A stretch of DNA of 64,000 bases from Bog-473 sp963719485 (GTDB lineage: Bacteria; Actinomycetota; Acidimicrobiia; Acidimicrobiales; RAAP-2): the NCBI GenBank assembly GCA_963719485.1, contig OY970387.1:1488001-1552000 (forward strand), in the 5' to 3' direction. Position numbers and translations under genes: made by a program. Of the stretch, positions 25,787 to 34,429 are shown piece after piece; position 1 is the first letter of the stretch, and each line of letters begins with the position of its first letter. The notes beneath the pieces are model-generated. The model ran no database searches and was not told where the DNA came from. It saw nothing but the letters and a program-made list of their open reading frames with translations.

Positions 25787-25838
25787 GGGACCAAGGTCAC
25801 CGGCCTCGGGACCTTTCTCCCTATGGGGCCATCTCCCT
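25787..25838. promoter_or_regulatory. DevR/DosR-like box cluster B
   Basis: Three related elements. GGGAC-CAAGG-TCAC lies at 25787-25800. The best copy, GGGAC-CTTTC-TCCCTA, lies at 25808-25823. GGGGC-CATC-TCCCT lies at 25825-25838. The cluster ends 20 bp before the ATG of the HTH-PNPOx gene and shares the core of boxes A, C and D. Tandem sites are common before DosR-controlled genes. Confidence 0.65.
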
Positions 25839-25857
25839 GCAGGTTGAGACTTGCCTC

Positions 25858-26595
25858 ATGACACCGGCAACCCCGACCAACCGACGCAACCAAGAGCCAG
25901 AAGTCAGCCGCTCCAACGGGCCCGTGATCACGGAGAGGTCTCCAGGCGCGAGCGCCGGAGATTTGGCCCGTCGCGTCAGCCATCGGCGGACCGAGCTCGG
26001 CTTGAGCACCGAAGAGCTGGCGAAGCAGGCTGGCATCGACGCGTGGTTCCTGGCCTACTTCGAGCAGAGCTCCGACACCACGCTCACCGGCAGAGCGTTG
26101 CGCCGCCTCGCGATCGCCCTGAATACCTCTCCCTCCGCCCTCGAAGGTGGTGGGGTCGATCGCCCGCCGGGTACGGGCCGTGCCGGGCCGAATCCTGCTC
26201 TCGAGAGTCTCACGCCGGCGCAATGCGAGCACCATCTCTCTGCCGGGGGCGTCGGACGGATCGTCCTCTCCACCGGATCCGGCCCCGTCGCCTATCCGGT
26301 GAACTTCGTCTTCGCCCGCGGTTGCGTGATCTTTCGGACCTCGGATGCCATGGTCGACAACATCTCGGGCGTCGTCGCCTTCGAGGTCGACCACGTCGAC
26401 GAGGCCATGAGCGAGGGGTGGAGTGTCCTCGTACGCGGGCATGCCCGCCTGATCGAAGGCGCCGAATTGCGCCTTGTCGCCGCGACCCTTGATCTCGAGC
26501 CCTGGGCCGGCGGGCCACGCCTCAACGTCGTCAGCATCGCACCCTTTGAGGTCACCGGCCGGGTCATCGTCCAGCAGGCCCCGCAACGCTACTGA
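25858..26595 (+). CDS. HTH (XRE-type) and PNPOx-like flavoprotein fusion
   Basis: 245 residues. A Cro/CI-type helix-turn-helix is at about 33-88 (RRTELGLSTEELAKQAGI). A pyridoxamine-5'-phosphate-oxidase-like FMN-binding split barrel follows at about 117-240 (GRIVLSTGSGPVAYPVNFVF, then SVLVRGHARLIEG). PNPOx-like proteins without the DNA-binding part occur in the mycobacterial DosR regulon (Rv0080 is an example from memory). The protein may sense flavin or F420 state and regulate transcription. Box cluster B lies directly upstream. The alcohol dehydrogenase follows after 54 bp and is probably in the same transcript. Confidence 0.83.
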   Translation: MTPATPTNRRNQEPEVSRSNGPVITERSPGASAGDLARRVSHRRTELGLSTEELAKQAGIDAWFLAYFEQSSDTTLTGRALRRLAIALNTSPSALEGGGVDRPPGTGRAGPNPALESLTPAQCEHHLSAGGVGRIVLSTGSGPVAYPVNFVFARGCVIFRTSDAMVDNISGVVAFEVDHVDEAMSEGWSVLVRGHARLIEGAELRLVAATLDLEPWAGGPRLNVVSIAPFEVTGRVIVQQAPQRY

Positions 26596-26649
26596 GACCG
26601 GCATGGCGTTGACAGCAGTGGCACCGAAAAGAAAAGAACGGAGAGCACC

Positions 26650-27690
26650 ATGAAGGCACTCGTCTACAACGGACCCGGACGTAAGGACTGGCAGGAAGTT
26701 CCCATGCCGACGATCCAAGACAGCACCGATGCCATCGTGCGGATCGACTGCACGACCATCTGTGGCACCGACCTCCACATCTTGAAGGGAGACGTGCCCG
26801 AGGTGACCGAAGGACGTGTTCTCGGTCACGAGTCCGTCGGCACCATCGAGGCGGTCGGCTCGGCGGTGACCAACGTCGCACCTGGTGACCGGGTGCTCGT
26901 CTCTTGTATCAGCGCCTGCGGGCGCTGCCGCTACTGTCGAGACGGCAGCTACGGACAGTGCCTCGGTGGTGGGGGTTGGATCCTCGGCCATCTCATCGAC
27001 GGGACCCAGGCGGAATACGTCCGGGTGCCCTTCGCCGACACGTCGACATACAAGGTGCCAGAGGGGGTCGTCGACGAGGAGATCCTCATGCTGGCCGACA
27101 TCCTGCCCACGTCGTACGAAGTCGGTGTCCTGAACGGCCATGTGCAACCTGGTGACACTGTCGCCGTAGTCGGTGCAGGACCGATCGGGCTCGCAGCCAT
27201 CCTCGGGGCTCAGCTCTACTCCCCCAGCCACATCGTCGCCATTGACCTTGCCGACGGCAGATTGGACGTGGCCAAACGCTTCGGAGCCGATGTCCTTGTC
27301 AATAACGGTCGCGACGACGCAGTCGAAATGGTCAGAGAGCTCACCGGGGGTCTGGGCGCCGACGTTGTCATCGAAGCGGTCGGCATTCCAGCCAGTTTCG
27401 AGCTGTGCACGGAACTGGTTCGTCCGGGCGGCCACGTGGCGAACATCGGAGTGCACGGCCAGCCGGCCACACTCCACCTCGAGGCGCTCTGGATTCGCAA
27501 TATCACGATCACGACCGGCCTGGTGGACACTTATTCGACCCCGACGCTGCTGCGCCTGGTCGCATCACACCAGATCGATGCCAGCGCGTTCGGCACCCAT
27601 CATTTTCGCCTTCACGACATGCTTGGCGCCTATGACGTCTTCGGACGGGCAGCCGATACTGGTGCGGTGAAGGTTGTCATCACCCGATGA
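26650..27690 (+). CDS. Zinc-dependent alcohol dehydrogenase
   Basis: Medium-chain dehydrogenase of 346 residues. Catalytic zinc ligands Cys38 (CGTD) and His60-Glu61 (GHES) are present. Structural zinc uses Cys90, Cys93, Cys96 and Cys104. The NAD-binding Rossmann segment is VAVVGAGPIGLAAI. It interconverts alcohols and aldehydes, probably with NAD. It lies 54 bp after the HTH-PNPOx gene and probably shares its DevR-like control. Fermentative NAD recycling under low oxygen is a reasonable but unproven role. Confidence 0.9.
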   Translation: MKALVYNGPGRKDWQEVPMPTIQDSTDAIVRIDCTTICGTDLHILKGDVPEVTEGRVLGHESVGTIEAVGSAVTNVAPGDRVLVSCISACGRCRYCRDGSYGQCLGGGGWILGHLIDGTQAEYVRVPFADTSTYKVPEGVVDEEILMLADILPTSYEVGVLNGHVQPGDTVAVVGAGPIGLAAILGAQLYSPSHIVAIDLADGRLDVAKRFGADVLVNNGRDDAVEMVRELTGGLGADVVIEAVGIPASFELCTELVRPGGHVANIGVHGQPATLHLEALWIRNITITTGLVDTYSTPTLLRLVASHQIDASAFGTHHFRLHDMLGAYDVFGRAADTGAVKVVITR

Positions 27691-27899
27691 AGGTCCTCAG
27701 CGAGTGATGATAACCGGCAGTGGAACTTGCGCCCGGCTCCCCTTTTGAGACCTCCGGGCTCGCGTTCGTTTGATCGCTCCGATCCTCGTCGTGCCCGAGC
27801 TCGATAACCTGAAGAACTACGGAGAAGTCCAAAAGCGCGTACGTGGCTCCGCAAGATCTTCAACGACTCAACAACCAGCGGAGAGGGCCCGCTCCAATT

Positions 27900-28508
27900 A
27901 TGACGACGACCGGGGCAGCCTTTAGCGATCAGCTAGAGAGCTGGCTAAATGCGGACGGCACGAAGACGATTGGCGATCTCGGCCGCGTCTTCTCTGAAAA
28001 GAGCTTCGCTGTCACGATCCTGTTCTTGATGTTCTTCCCGGCTCTGCCACTGCCGACAGGAGGTGTCACCCACGTCTTCGAGGTGATTGCCGTTCTCTTG
28101 GCGGTTGAGATGGTGATCGGGGCCCGGTCGATCTGGCTCCCAGCGCGTTGGAGGGATCGTGCTCTTGGGGCGACCGCGACGGAGAGGGCAATCCCGTTCA
28201 TGATGCGACGAATCCGTTGGCTGGAGAGATTCTCGAAGCCTCGAGCGGCATCACTTTTCCATCAACGGTGGTTCCTGAGGATCCTCGGCGTCGTCTTGGC
28301 TGGCTTGGCCATCGCTGCTGCGCTCGCCCCACCGTTCTCTGGCCTTGACACTTTCCCTGCGCTCGGCGCCGTCTTCGTCGCCCTTGCCATCATTCTTGAG
28401 GACGCGCTCGCCTTAGCGATTGGCCTCGCAATAGGAACGGGCGGCGTTGTGCTCATCGTCACTGTCGGCGCCGCCCTCATTCACGTCATTCGAGGTCTCT
28501 TCAGCTGA
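27900..28508 (+). CDS. ExoD-family membrane protein
   Basis: 202 residues with four to five helices. The N-terminal GTKTIGDLGRVFSEKSFAV, then FLMFFPALPLPTGGVTHVF, is typical of the ExoD family (exopolysaccharide-related, PF06055). A later helix pair encloses FPALGAVFVALAIILEDALA. The start is ATG 27900; a longer frame upstream lacks support. The biochemical role of the family is unclear. It is the last gene before the tRNA-Phe-derived repeat at 28571. Confidence 0.8.
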   Translation: MTTTGAAFSDQLESWLNADGTKTIGDLGRVFSEKSFAVTILFLMFFPALPLPTGGVTHVFEVIAVLLAVEMVIGARSIWLPARWRDRALGATATERAIPFMMRRIRWLERFSKPRAASLFHQRWFLRILGVVLAGLAIAAALAPPFSGLDTFPALGAVFVALAIILEDALALAIGLAIGTGGVVLIVTVGAALIHVIRGLFS

Positions 28509-28570
28509 CGTTGCTCGATACGTTGAGACGAGCAGTTGTGAGGCCATCGATTGTCGAGAACTGGTGCTTC

Positions 28571-28606
28571 CCGGTGGTCGGGACCGGCGTCGATCCGGTG
28601 ACCTCA
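28571..28606 (-). repeat. Duplicated tRNA-Phe 3' end (att-like)
   Basis: 36 bp identical to positions 35456-35491, which cover the T arm and acceptor 3' half of tRNA-Phe. The rest of a tRNA is missing here, so it is not a functional gene. It marks the outer end of the 6.9-kb segment and looks like an attachment site left by an element that used tRNA-Phe. Confidence 0.75.
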
Positions 28607-28670
28607 GGAATCTGAATGCATTTCTCGCAATTCCTGCACCGCGCCGTTACGCGCTGTTTCGCATTCAGTA

Positions 28671-28712
28671 GGGCACGCCAAGGGCACGAAACTTGATTGA
28701 TGTGAAGTATTG
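28671..28712. repeat. GGGCACG repeat scar, copy 2
   Basis: GGGCACGCCAAGGGCACGAA, followed by ACTTGATTGATGTGAAGTAT, matches copy 1 at 18333 over about 40 bp. It lies 65 bp inside the island from the tRNA-Phe fragment. On the minus strand it reads into that fragment, as the 3' end of an integrase gene would. Confidence 0.5.
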
Positions 28713-28769
28713 CTTGTCGAATCCGAGCAATCGTTGCATCGGTGCAAATCGAACGGAACTGATCCAACG

Positions 28770-29327
28770 TCACCAGGTGGGATGGCAACCCCGAACCGGG
28801 CCGTCGAGGTCCTCAGGCCCAGCCGGATGTCCCATGCGCTGTCGGAGGTCGGTGACGATGTGTCGAGCGAGTGGGTCACAGCCAACGCTGGCGAGGTGTT
28901 CAAGGAGTAGATCGGCGGCGCGACGGACGTCGCCAGCGGCAGCGGTGCGGACCACTTCGATGTGGTGGCGTTCCCAGTTCATCTGGTGACCACTGATAGG
29001 GCTCGACGGTGCTTGTGTGATGGCCTCGAGATCGGCGACGGCGAGCCCAAAGGTCGGATCGGCATTAACCGCGCGACGCAACGCGGTCACCGTTTGGGCC
29101 GAGTCCACGGCCTGCTGCGCTTGGCGATAGAAGCTGGCGGCCTGCATGCTGGCGGTGACGACCCGACCGTGGTCCTCGACCGCGGGCCCGTCGGAGACCG
29201 GTCGGGCGCCTCGGCCGGGGGTCTGTTGTTCTTGGTGCATGACTGTCAGGTTGGACATCTGGCCTGAGGCCGCTCTGAGGTGATGCTGAGGTGAGCCGGC
29301 CAGCGCAAGGTCGAGGTCCGGCTCCAA
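28770..29327 (-). CDS. Small helical (TPR-like) protein
   Basis: Up to 185 residues. The C-terminal 125 are convincing: ASFYRQAQQAVDSAQTVTAL, FGLAVADLEAI, then WERHHIEVVRTAAAGDVRRA and HLASVGCDPLARHIVTDLR. This resembles tetratricopeptide-type helices of actinobacterial proteins that I know only as uncharacterised. The N-terminal 60 residues are less convincing, and ATG 29147 or 29240 may be the true start. It lies 60 bp after the AfsR-type regulator on the same strand. Confidence 0.5.
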   Translation of the reverse strand: MEPDLDLALAGSPQHHLRAASGQMSNLTVMHQEQQTPGRGARPVSDGPAVEDHGRVVTASMQAASFYRQAQQAVDSAQTVTALRRAVNADPTFGLAVADLEAITQAPSSPISGHQMNWERHHIEVVRTAAAGDVRRAADLLLEHLASVGCDPLARHIVTDLRQRMGHPAGPEDLDGPVRGCHPTW

Positions 29328-29387
29328 AATGGTCCGAGCTTCGGTTGCACGACGGGCCGTATGAGGCCGCCCCCGGGAAGCGGATGT

Positions 29388-32300
29388 TCAGATAGCGGCT
29401 GGCGTCAGGCGAGCTGTGAGCGCGAGCAGATCCGGCTCGTCTGTGAGAGCGCGATGCGCCGGACCTTGAGTTCGCTGCTGCGCAAGTGCGACGAAGTTGT
29501 CGACGTTGTGCTGGGTGGGATCAGCGATCGCCTTCGCGGCGGCCAGGGCGGAATCGGCGAGGAGTTGTGTTTCTGGATCCGCGATTACTCCAGCAGCGCT
29601 GACGGCGTGCGCCGCGAAGATGGCAGCGGCATGAGGTTGATCTGCGCCGAGCGCCCACCAGGCCAGTCCAGCCAACACCCGGGGGTGACCTGCGGGAGCG
29701 TCCGCCTCTTGGTAGCGGGCTGTCGCGGCGTCGAGCAGCGCTTTTGCACGGACCAGATCACCGAGGCGCCGGGCAACTGCCGCTTGGCCGACCATGGCGT
29801 CTGCTGACAGCCATGGGTTCGAAGAGCATCCGATCGCCTCTTGGTAGAGATCGTCGGCTGCTGCGTCATCGCCTTGCCTGCCCCGCAGCGCAGCGAGAGC
29901 GATCAGGGCAGCGTTCAGATAGGGGTGCTCCTCAGTGGCCCGGCAGCGCCGTAGGAGCACTTCGTAGGCCACTGATGCGCCTTCGATATCGCCCTTGGCT
30001 GCGATGATGCCGGCGAGAGCGTTCAGTGGATTGACCACCAACAAGACTTCCCCGACGGCGTCGAAGCGCTCAATGCTCGAACGGGCGGCCGCCTCGGCCT
30101 CGTCGAGACGCCCAAACGAGGCCATATTCCAGCTGACCAGCATGTCGTGCGCAGCGAGCAGCCAACCCTGCTCGTCGGGCTCCAGGAGCGCCCGTGCCTC
30201 AGCCAAGGCTTCTAGGGATCGACTGAATTCGTAGGTGCGTATCAGTACCGTTGCTCCGAGCAACAGCGCTTCCGCTAGGCGAACCCGGTCGACGCCTGGC
30301 CTCAAGACGGAAATGGCCTGGTCGCACTCGACGACTCCCGATGCGGGGCTGGACGATATGCCGACGAAGTAGCCGTGCCAGACCTGGGCTGTGGCGTGCA
30401 GCTCAGCACGACGCTTCCCTTCGGCACCTAACGCGCCAGCAAGCCAACGCGCACCTTCGGCAAAGTCGCTGTTGACGAACCACAACCACGCCATTCCGGA
30501 GACCATCAACAGCGCTGTATCAATCTCGCCGGTATCCAGGTGCCAATCGAGCGCGACCTTCAGATTGGCCAACTCGGGGGTCAGACGGGCCTGCCACACC
30601 GATGCCGCAGCACCTCGTAGACGTTCGTTGGCGTTCTCGGCGATCTGGCGGTAATAGGCCGCGTGCCTGGCGCGTACCAGGTCGGCCTCGTCGGAGTCAT
30701 CGAGGCGGTCGGAGCCGTACTGCCGTAACGTCTGCAGCTGGGAGAACCGGGTCTCGCCCGCGATCGGGGCCATGATGAGCGACTTGTCCACCAGCCGGCT
30801 CAACACGTCGAGGACATCGCCCTTTGGCACTTTGTCGTCAGCGCACACGGACTCGATCGCATCGAGTTCGCAGCCGCCGACGAAGACGGACAGACGAGCG
30901 AACAGGCGCCGCTCGTCGTCGAAGAGGAGGTCGTAGCTCCAATCCACGACCGCACGCAGGGTCCGTTGACGGGGCAGCGCGGTGCGAGCACCGCGGCTCA
31001 GCAGCGCGAAGCGGTCCTCGAGCCGCTCGGCCAGGGTCGATAGGGGGAGGGCCCGGAGCCGGGCGGCTGCCAGTTCGATAGCCAGGGGCAGGCCGTCGAG
31101 CCGGCGGCAGATACCTTCGACGACCGCTTCGGCGGACCCATCAGGGTCGAAGCCTGGCTGCACCGCACGAGCACGATCCCCGAAGAGCTTGACGGCGTCC
31201 GCCGGCACCAGGCCAACGACGGGAACAAGGAACTCGCCAGGAACGCCGAGGGGCTCGCGACTGGTGGCCACCATCCGGAGGCCGGGCAACGCCCCGACCA
31301 GGGCCTGGGCGAGCGCAGCCGCCTCGTCGATGACGTGTTCGCAGTTGTCGAGGACGAAGACGAGGGAGCCGCGGCCGGTGAGATGGCGGGCGATGAGCTC
31401 TGCTGTCGATCCAGAGGGCTGGTCATCTCCCAGAGCAGGCCCCGGGGCGCCGAGGGCCGCAGCCGCAGCGGGGGCGACGGCTGCGGGATCGGTGACACCC
31501 GCGAGCTCCACCAGCCAGGCGCCACCGGAGTGCTGGTCGCGACGCCGCGCCGCAGCCTCGACCGCCAGGCGGGTCTTGCCGACCCCGCCAGGGCCGATCA
31601 ACGTGACTAAGCGGCTTGAGTCAATCGCTTGGTCAACCTGTTCCAGCTCGGTATTGCGCCCGCGGAAGCTGCTCAGTGATTCGGGCAGGTTGCCCGGCAC
31701 CGATGGCATCGACGGCGTACGCGCGACTGCCGGTTTCTCTGCCGCAAGGGACGGGTCGTGGTCCAGGATGCGGGCCTCCAGGTCACGCAGAGAAGATCCG
31801 GGGTCAATCCCGAGCTCGTCGACCAGGCGGTCACGGATCTCGGTGAAGGCACGCAGCGCTTCGGCTTGGCGCCCCGCTCGGTAGAGGGCCAGCATGAGCA
31901 GCTCCCACAGGCGTTCGCGGAGCGAGTGCTCACGGCATAGCGCTTCCAGCTCGCCTACCAGTTCGTTGTGATGGCCGAGCCCCATGTCCGCTTCGACGCG
32001 GCACTCCGTCGCCACCAGGGCTAACTCGTTGAGATGGGCCCGTTCGGCGTCGGCAAAGCCGGCGTAGGCAAACTCGGCCAGCGGTTCGCCGCGGCGCAAC
32101 CGGAGAGCGTCACCAAGCACGGCGGACGCTAAGGCGAGCTCGCCCTCGGTGCTCAGGCGACGGCCTTCGACTACCAGGTTTTCGAATCGGGCTGCGTCCA
32201 GGTCACCGGCACTGACATCGAGCGCATAGCCCGATTCGGAGGTGACTATGGCTGAGGCTCCGAGAGTTCGGCGCAGCTGGACGATCTGCGCCTGTAAGGC

Positions 32301-32480
32301 GTTGGCGGGCTTGGCGGTCTGGCCGTCGCCCCACAGCTGGTCGATCAGACGGTCGGCGCTGACCGGACGCCCTCGGTTGAGGGCCAGGAGAGCCAGGAGA
32401 GCCCGCTGCTTGGCGCCGCGAATCGGTATCGCGACACCCTCTTTGACCACCTCGAACTCGCCAAAGAGCTTCACTTCCAC
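29388..32480 (-). CDS. AfsR/SARP-type regulator: wHTH, BTAD, NB-ARC and TPR
   Basis: About 1030 residues. The N-terminal OmpR-like winged helix (ALLALLALNRGRPVSADRLI) is followed by a bacterial transcriptional activation domain (LRERLWELLMLALYRAGRQA). Then comes a STAND-type ATPase with P-loop LIGPGGVGKTRLAVEAA near residue 300 and Walker B-like LVFVLDNCEH, and finally a long C-terminal helical repeat region. Such proteins activate secondary-metabolite or stress genes after ligand binding. GTG 32480 is preferred because the wHTH starts there. It diverges from the ABC exporter genes at 32615, its likely target. Confidence 0.88.
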   Translation of the reverse strand: MEVKLFGEFEVVKEGVAIPIRGAKQRALLALLALNRGRPVSADRLIDQLWGDGQTAKPANALQAQIVQLRRTLGASAIVTSESGYALDVSAGDLDAARFENLVVEGRRLSTEGELALASAVLGDALRLRRGEPLAEFAYAGFADAERAHLNELALVATECRVEADMGLGHHNELVGELEALCREHSLRERLWELLMLALYRAGRQAEALRAFTEIRDRLVDELGIDPGSSLRDLEARILDHDPSLAAEKPAVARTPSMPSVPGNLPESLSSFRGRNTELEQVDQAIDSSRLVTLIGPGGVGKTRLAVEAAARRRDQHSGGAWLVELAGVTDPAAVAPAAAAALGAPGPALGDDQPSGSTAELIARHLTGRGSLVFVLDNCEHVIDEAAALAQALVGALPGLRMVATSREPLGVPGEFLVPVVGLVPADAVKLFGDRARAVQPGFDPDGSAEAVVEGICRRLDGLPLAIELAAARLRALPLSTLAERLEDRFALLSRGARTALPRQRTLRAVVDWSYDLLFDDERRLFARLSVFVGGCELDAIESVCADDKVPKGDVLDVLSRLVDKSLIMAPIAGETRFSQLQTLRQYGSDRLDDSDEADLVRARHAAYYRQIAENANERLRGAAASVWQARLTPELANLKVALDWHLDTGEIDTALLMVSGMAWLWFVNSDFAEGARWLAGALGAEGKRRAELHATAQVWHGYFVGISSSPASGVVECDQAISVLRPGVDRVRLAEALLLGATVLIRTYEFSRSLEALAEARALLEPDEQGWLLAAHDMLVSWNMASFGRLDEAEAAARSSIERFDAVGEVLLVVNPLNALAGIIAAKGDIEGASVAYEVLLRRCRATEEHPYLNAALIALAALRGRQGDDAAADDLYQEAIGCSSNPWLSADAMVGQAAVARRLGDLVRAKALLDAATARYQEADAPAGHPRVLAGLAWWALGADQPHAAAIFAAHAVSAAGVIADPETQLLADSALAAAKAIADPTQHNVDNFVALAQQRTQGPAHRALTDEPDLLALTARLTPAAI

Positions 32481-32614
32481 ACCCCCACGGTACGACCGGT
32501 GACCAGGTGCGGCGTGCTTGAGCTGACCAGCCCGCCTCAGGGCCACATCAGCGGCATCTCAGGGCCCAAGCGCAGAGTGCTTCCCAGACCAGATCGACGA
32601 GGAAAGGAAGCACC

Positions 32615-33544
32615 ATGATCGAGGCAACGCACCTCACCAAGCGCTACGGCAAGACCGTGGCCGTCAATGAGGTCTCCTTTACAGTCCGGCCCGGACAGGT
32701 GACCGGCTTTCTCGGCCCCAACGGGGCCGGCAAGTCGACCACCATGCGCATGATCCTGGGCATCGACGCCCCGACTTCTGGCGAAGTCCGTGTGGACGGC
32801 AAGCCCTATCACCAGCTGGCCGACCCACTCCGGTCGGTCGGGGCGCTCTTGGACGCCAAAGCCATTGTCGGCGGCCGCAGTGCCGCCAACCACCTCATGT
32901 GGCTGGCCGACAGCAACGGCATCCCCCGCCGACGGGTGGCCGAGGTGCTCGACATCGTCGGACTCAGCGACGTGGCAGGAAAGAGGGTCGGGACATTCTC
33001 GCTCGGCATGAACCAGCGGCTCGGCATCGCCGGCGCGCTACTCGGCGACCCCGAGACCGTGATGTTCGACGAGCCGATCAACGGGCTCGACCCCGAGGGC
33101 ATCCTCTGGATCCGCAACCTGATGAAGTCCCTGGCATCAGAAGGCCGCACGGTGTTCCTCTCAAGTCATCTCATGAGCGAGATGGCACAGACCGCCGATC
33201 ACCTGATCGTGATCGGTCGAGGCCGCATCATCGCCGACGCCGGCACCAATGAGTTCATCAACCGGCACACGTCCTCGAGCGTCCGGGTCCGGGCCTTGGA
33301 GCAAGCCGATCTGGCTGAGACCCTGACCCAGCGAGGTGCGCTGATCGAGTGGGGATCTGACGGCGCCATGGTCGTGATCGGGATGGACTCCGCCGCGATC
33401 GGCGCGGCCGCTTGTTCCCACGACATCTCACTCGTCGAGCTAGCCCCACTGGGATCGTCGCTCGAAGAGGCGTATTTCGACCTGACCAAGGACCAAACCG
33501 AGTACCACGCCGGCCAGCTGGTCGACGCAACCAAAGGAGCTTGA
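32615..33544 (+). CDS. ABC-2 exporter, ATP-binding subunit
   Basis: 309-residue ATPase. Walker A is GPNGAGKST, the signature is FSLGMNQRLGIAG, and Walker B is TVMFDEPINGLDPEG, with the H-loop in SSHLMSE. The C-terminal extension is typical of drug or antibiotic exporters of the DrrA/BcrA type. A good ribosome site, GAGGAAAGGA, lies before ATG 32615. The permease follows one base after the stop. Confidence 0.92.
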   Translation: MIEATHLTKRYGKTVAVNEVSFTVRPGQVTGFLGPNGAGKSTTMRMILGIDAPTSGEVRVDGKPYHQLADPLRSVGALLDAKAIVGGRSAANHLMWLADSNGIPRRRVAEVLDIVGLSDVAGKRVGTFSLGMNQRLGIAGALLGDPETVMFDEPINGLDPEGILWIRNLMKSLASEGRTVFLSSHLMSEMAQTADHLIVIGRGRIIADAGTNEFINRHTSSSVRVRALEQADLAETLTQRGALIEWGSDGAMVVIGMDSAAIGAAACSHDISLVELAPLGSSLEEAYFDLTKDQTEYHAGQLVDATKGA

Positions 33545-33545
33545 C

Positions 33546-34376
33546 ATGAGCATTGAAACCCACACCGTCGATGCGACTCACTTCACACCCACCGCTCTGC
33601 CGGTGCGGACTCCGAGGAACCGCAGGATTGCCAAAGCGGAGTGGACCAAGCTGCGTACCCTGCCTTCCACCTGGCGGACAGTGGTGATGGCCACCGTCCT
33701 CTCGGTCGGCCTGGGGGCGATCCTTTGTGTCTCCCAAGTGCAACAGTGGTCGAAGATGACGGCGGGACAGCGCCAGACGTTCGATCCCACTGCCTGTTCC
33801 CTGTTCGGCATCGTTTTCGTCGGTGCCGTGGTCCTTGCAGCGCTCGGCGTGCGGGCCATGACCGCCGAGTACGCGACGGGGATGATTCGGTCCACGTTTG
33901 CGGCCACGCCCACGAGGCGGCGGGTCCTGGCAGCCAAGGCTGGAGTCATTGGGGCGTTTGTGTTCCCGGTGGCCCTGCTGACTGCTGTCATCAGCTTCGA
34001 AGTCGGTCAGTTGATCTTCACCGGCAAGCACCTCGAAGTGACCTTCGCTCATCCCGGCGTCCTTCAAGCTGTGGTCTTCGGCGCCCTGGCGGTGAGCCTG
34101 ATTGCCCTCCTAGGTGTTGGGCTCGGCGGCCTCATCCGGCACACCGCCGCAGCGACCACGGCACTGGTGCTGGTCATCGTGGGAGGCGTCACGATCGGCC
34201 AGCTGCTTCCGGTCGGCCTTCGTCAGTACGTGCCCGGTACTGCACTCCAAGCCGCCGTCACGGTCAATCACTCGGCGGGACTCCTGAGGCCAGGCACCGC
34301 CGTTGTGGTCCTCGGCGTCTATGCCGCAATCGCCTTGGCGGCGGCCTCGTTCCGGATCTCGCACCGCGACGCCTGA
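33546..34376 (+). CDS. ABC-2 exporter, membrane subunit
   Basis: 276 residues with six helices: a first helix at about 40-60, a loop with the substrate-facing MTAEYATGMIRSTFAATPTR element common to ABC-2 permeases, and a last helix before a basic tail. It forms the transporter with the ATPase encoded just upstream. The substrate is unknown. An antibiotic or lipid is likely given the regulator type, but this is inference. Confidence 0.87.
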   Translation: MSIETHTVDATHFTPTALPVRTPRNRRIAKAEWTKLRTLPSTWRTVVMATVLSVGLGAILCVSQVQQWSKMTAGQRQTFDPTACSLFGIVFVGAVVLAALGVRAMTAEYATGMIRSTFAATPTRRRVLAAKAGVIGAFVFPVALLTAVISFEVGQLIFTGKHLEVTFAHPGVLQAVVFGALAVSLIALLGVGLGGLIRHTAAATTALVLVIVGGVTIGQLLPVGLRQYVPGTALQAAVTVNHSAGLLRPGTAVVVLGVYAAIALAAASFRISHRDA

Positions 34377-34429
34377 CCCACAACCGAACACCACCGAGTC
34401 AAACGAGTCTCAATCGACAGGAGAAGTCA

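Noticed and set aside
28571..28606. A second tRNA-Phe gene
   Set aside because: Only the T arm and acceptor 3' side are present; the anticodon and D arms are missing.
28604..28903. Small minus-strand protein genes near 28.5-28.9 kb
   Set aside because: Both frames run through the scar and tRNA fragment and have no coding pattern. They are likely relics of an integrase 3' end at most.
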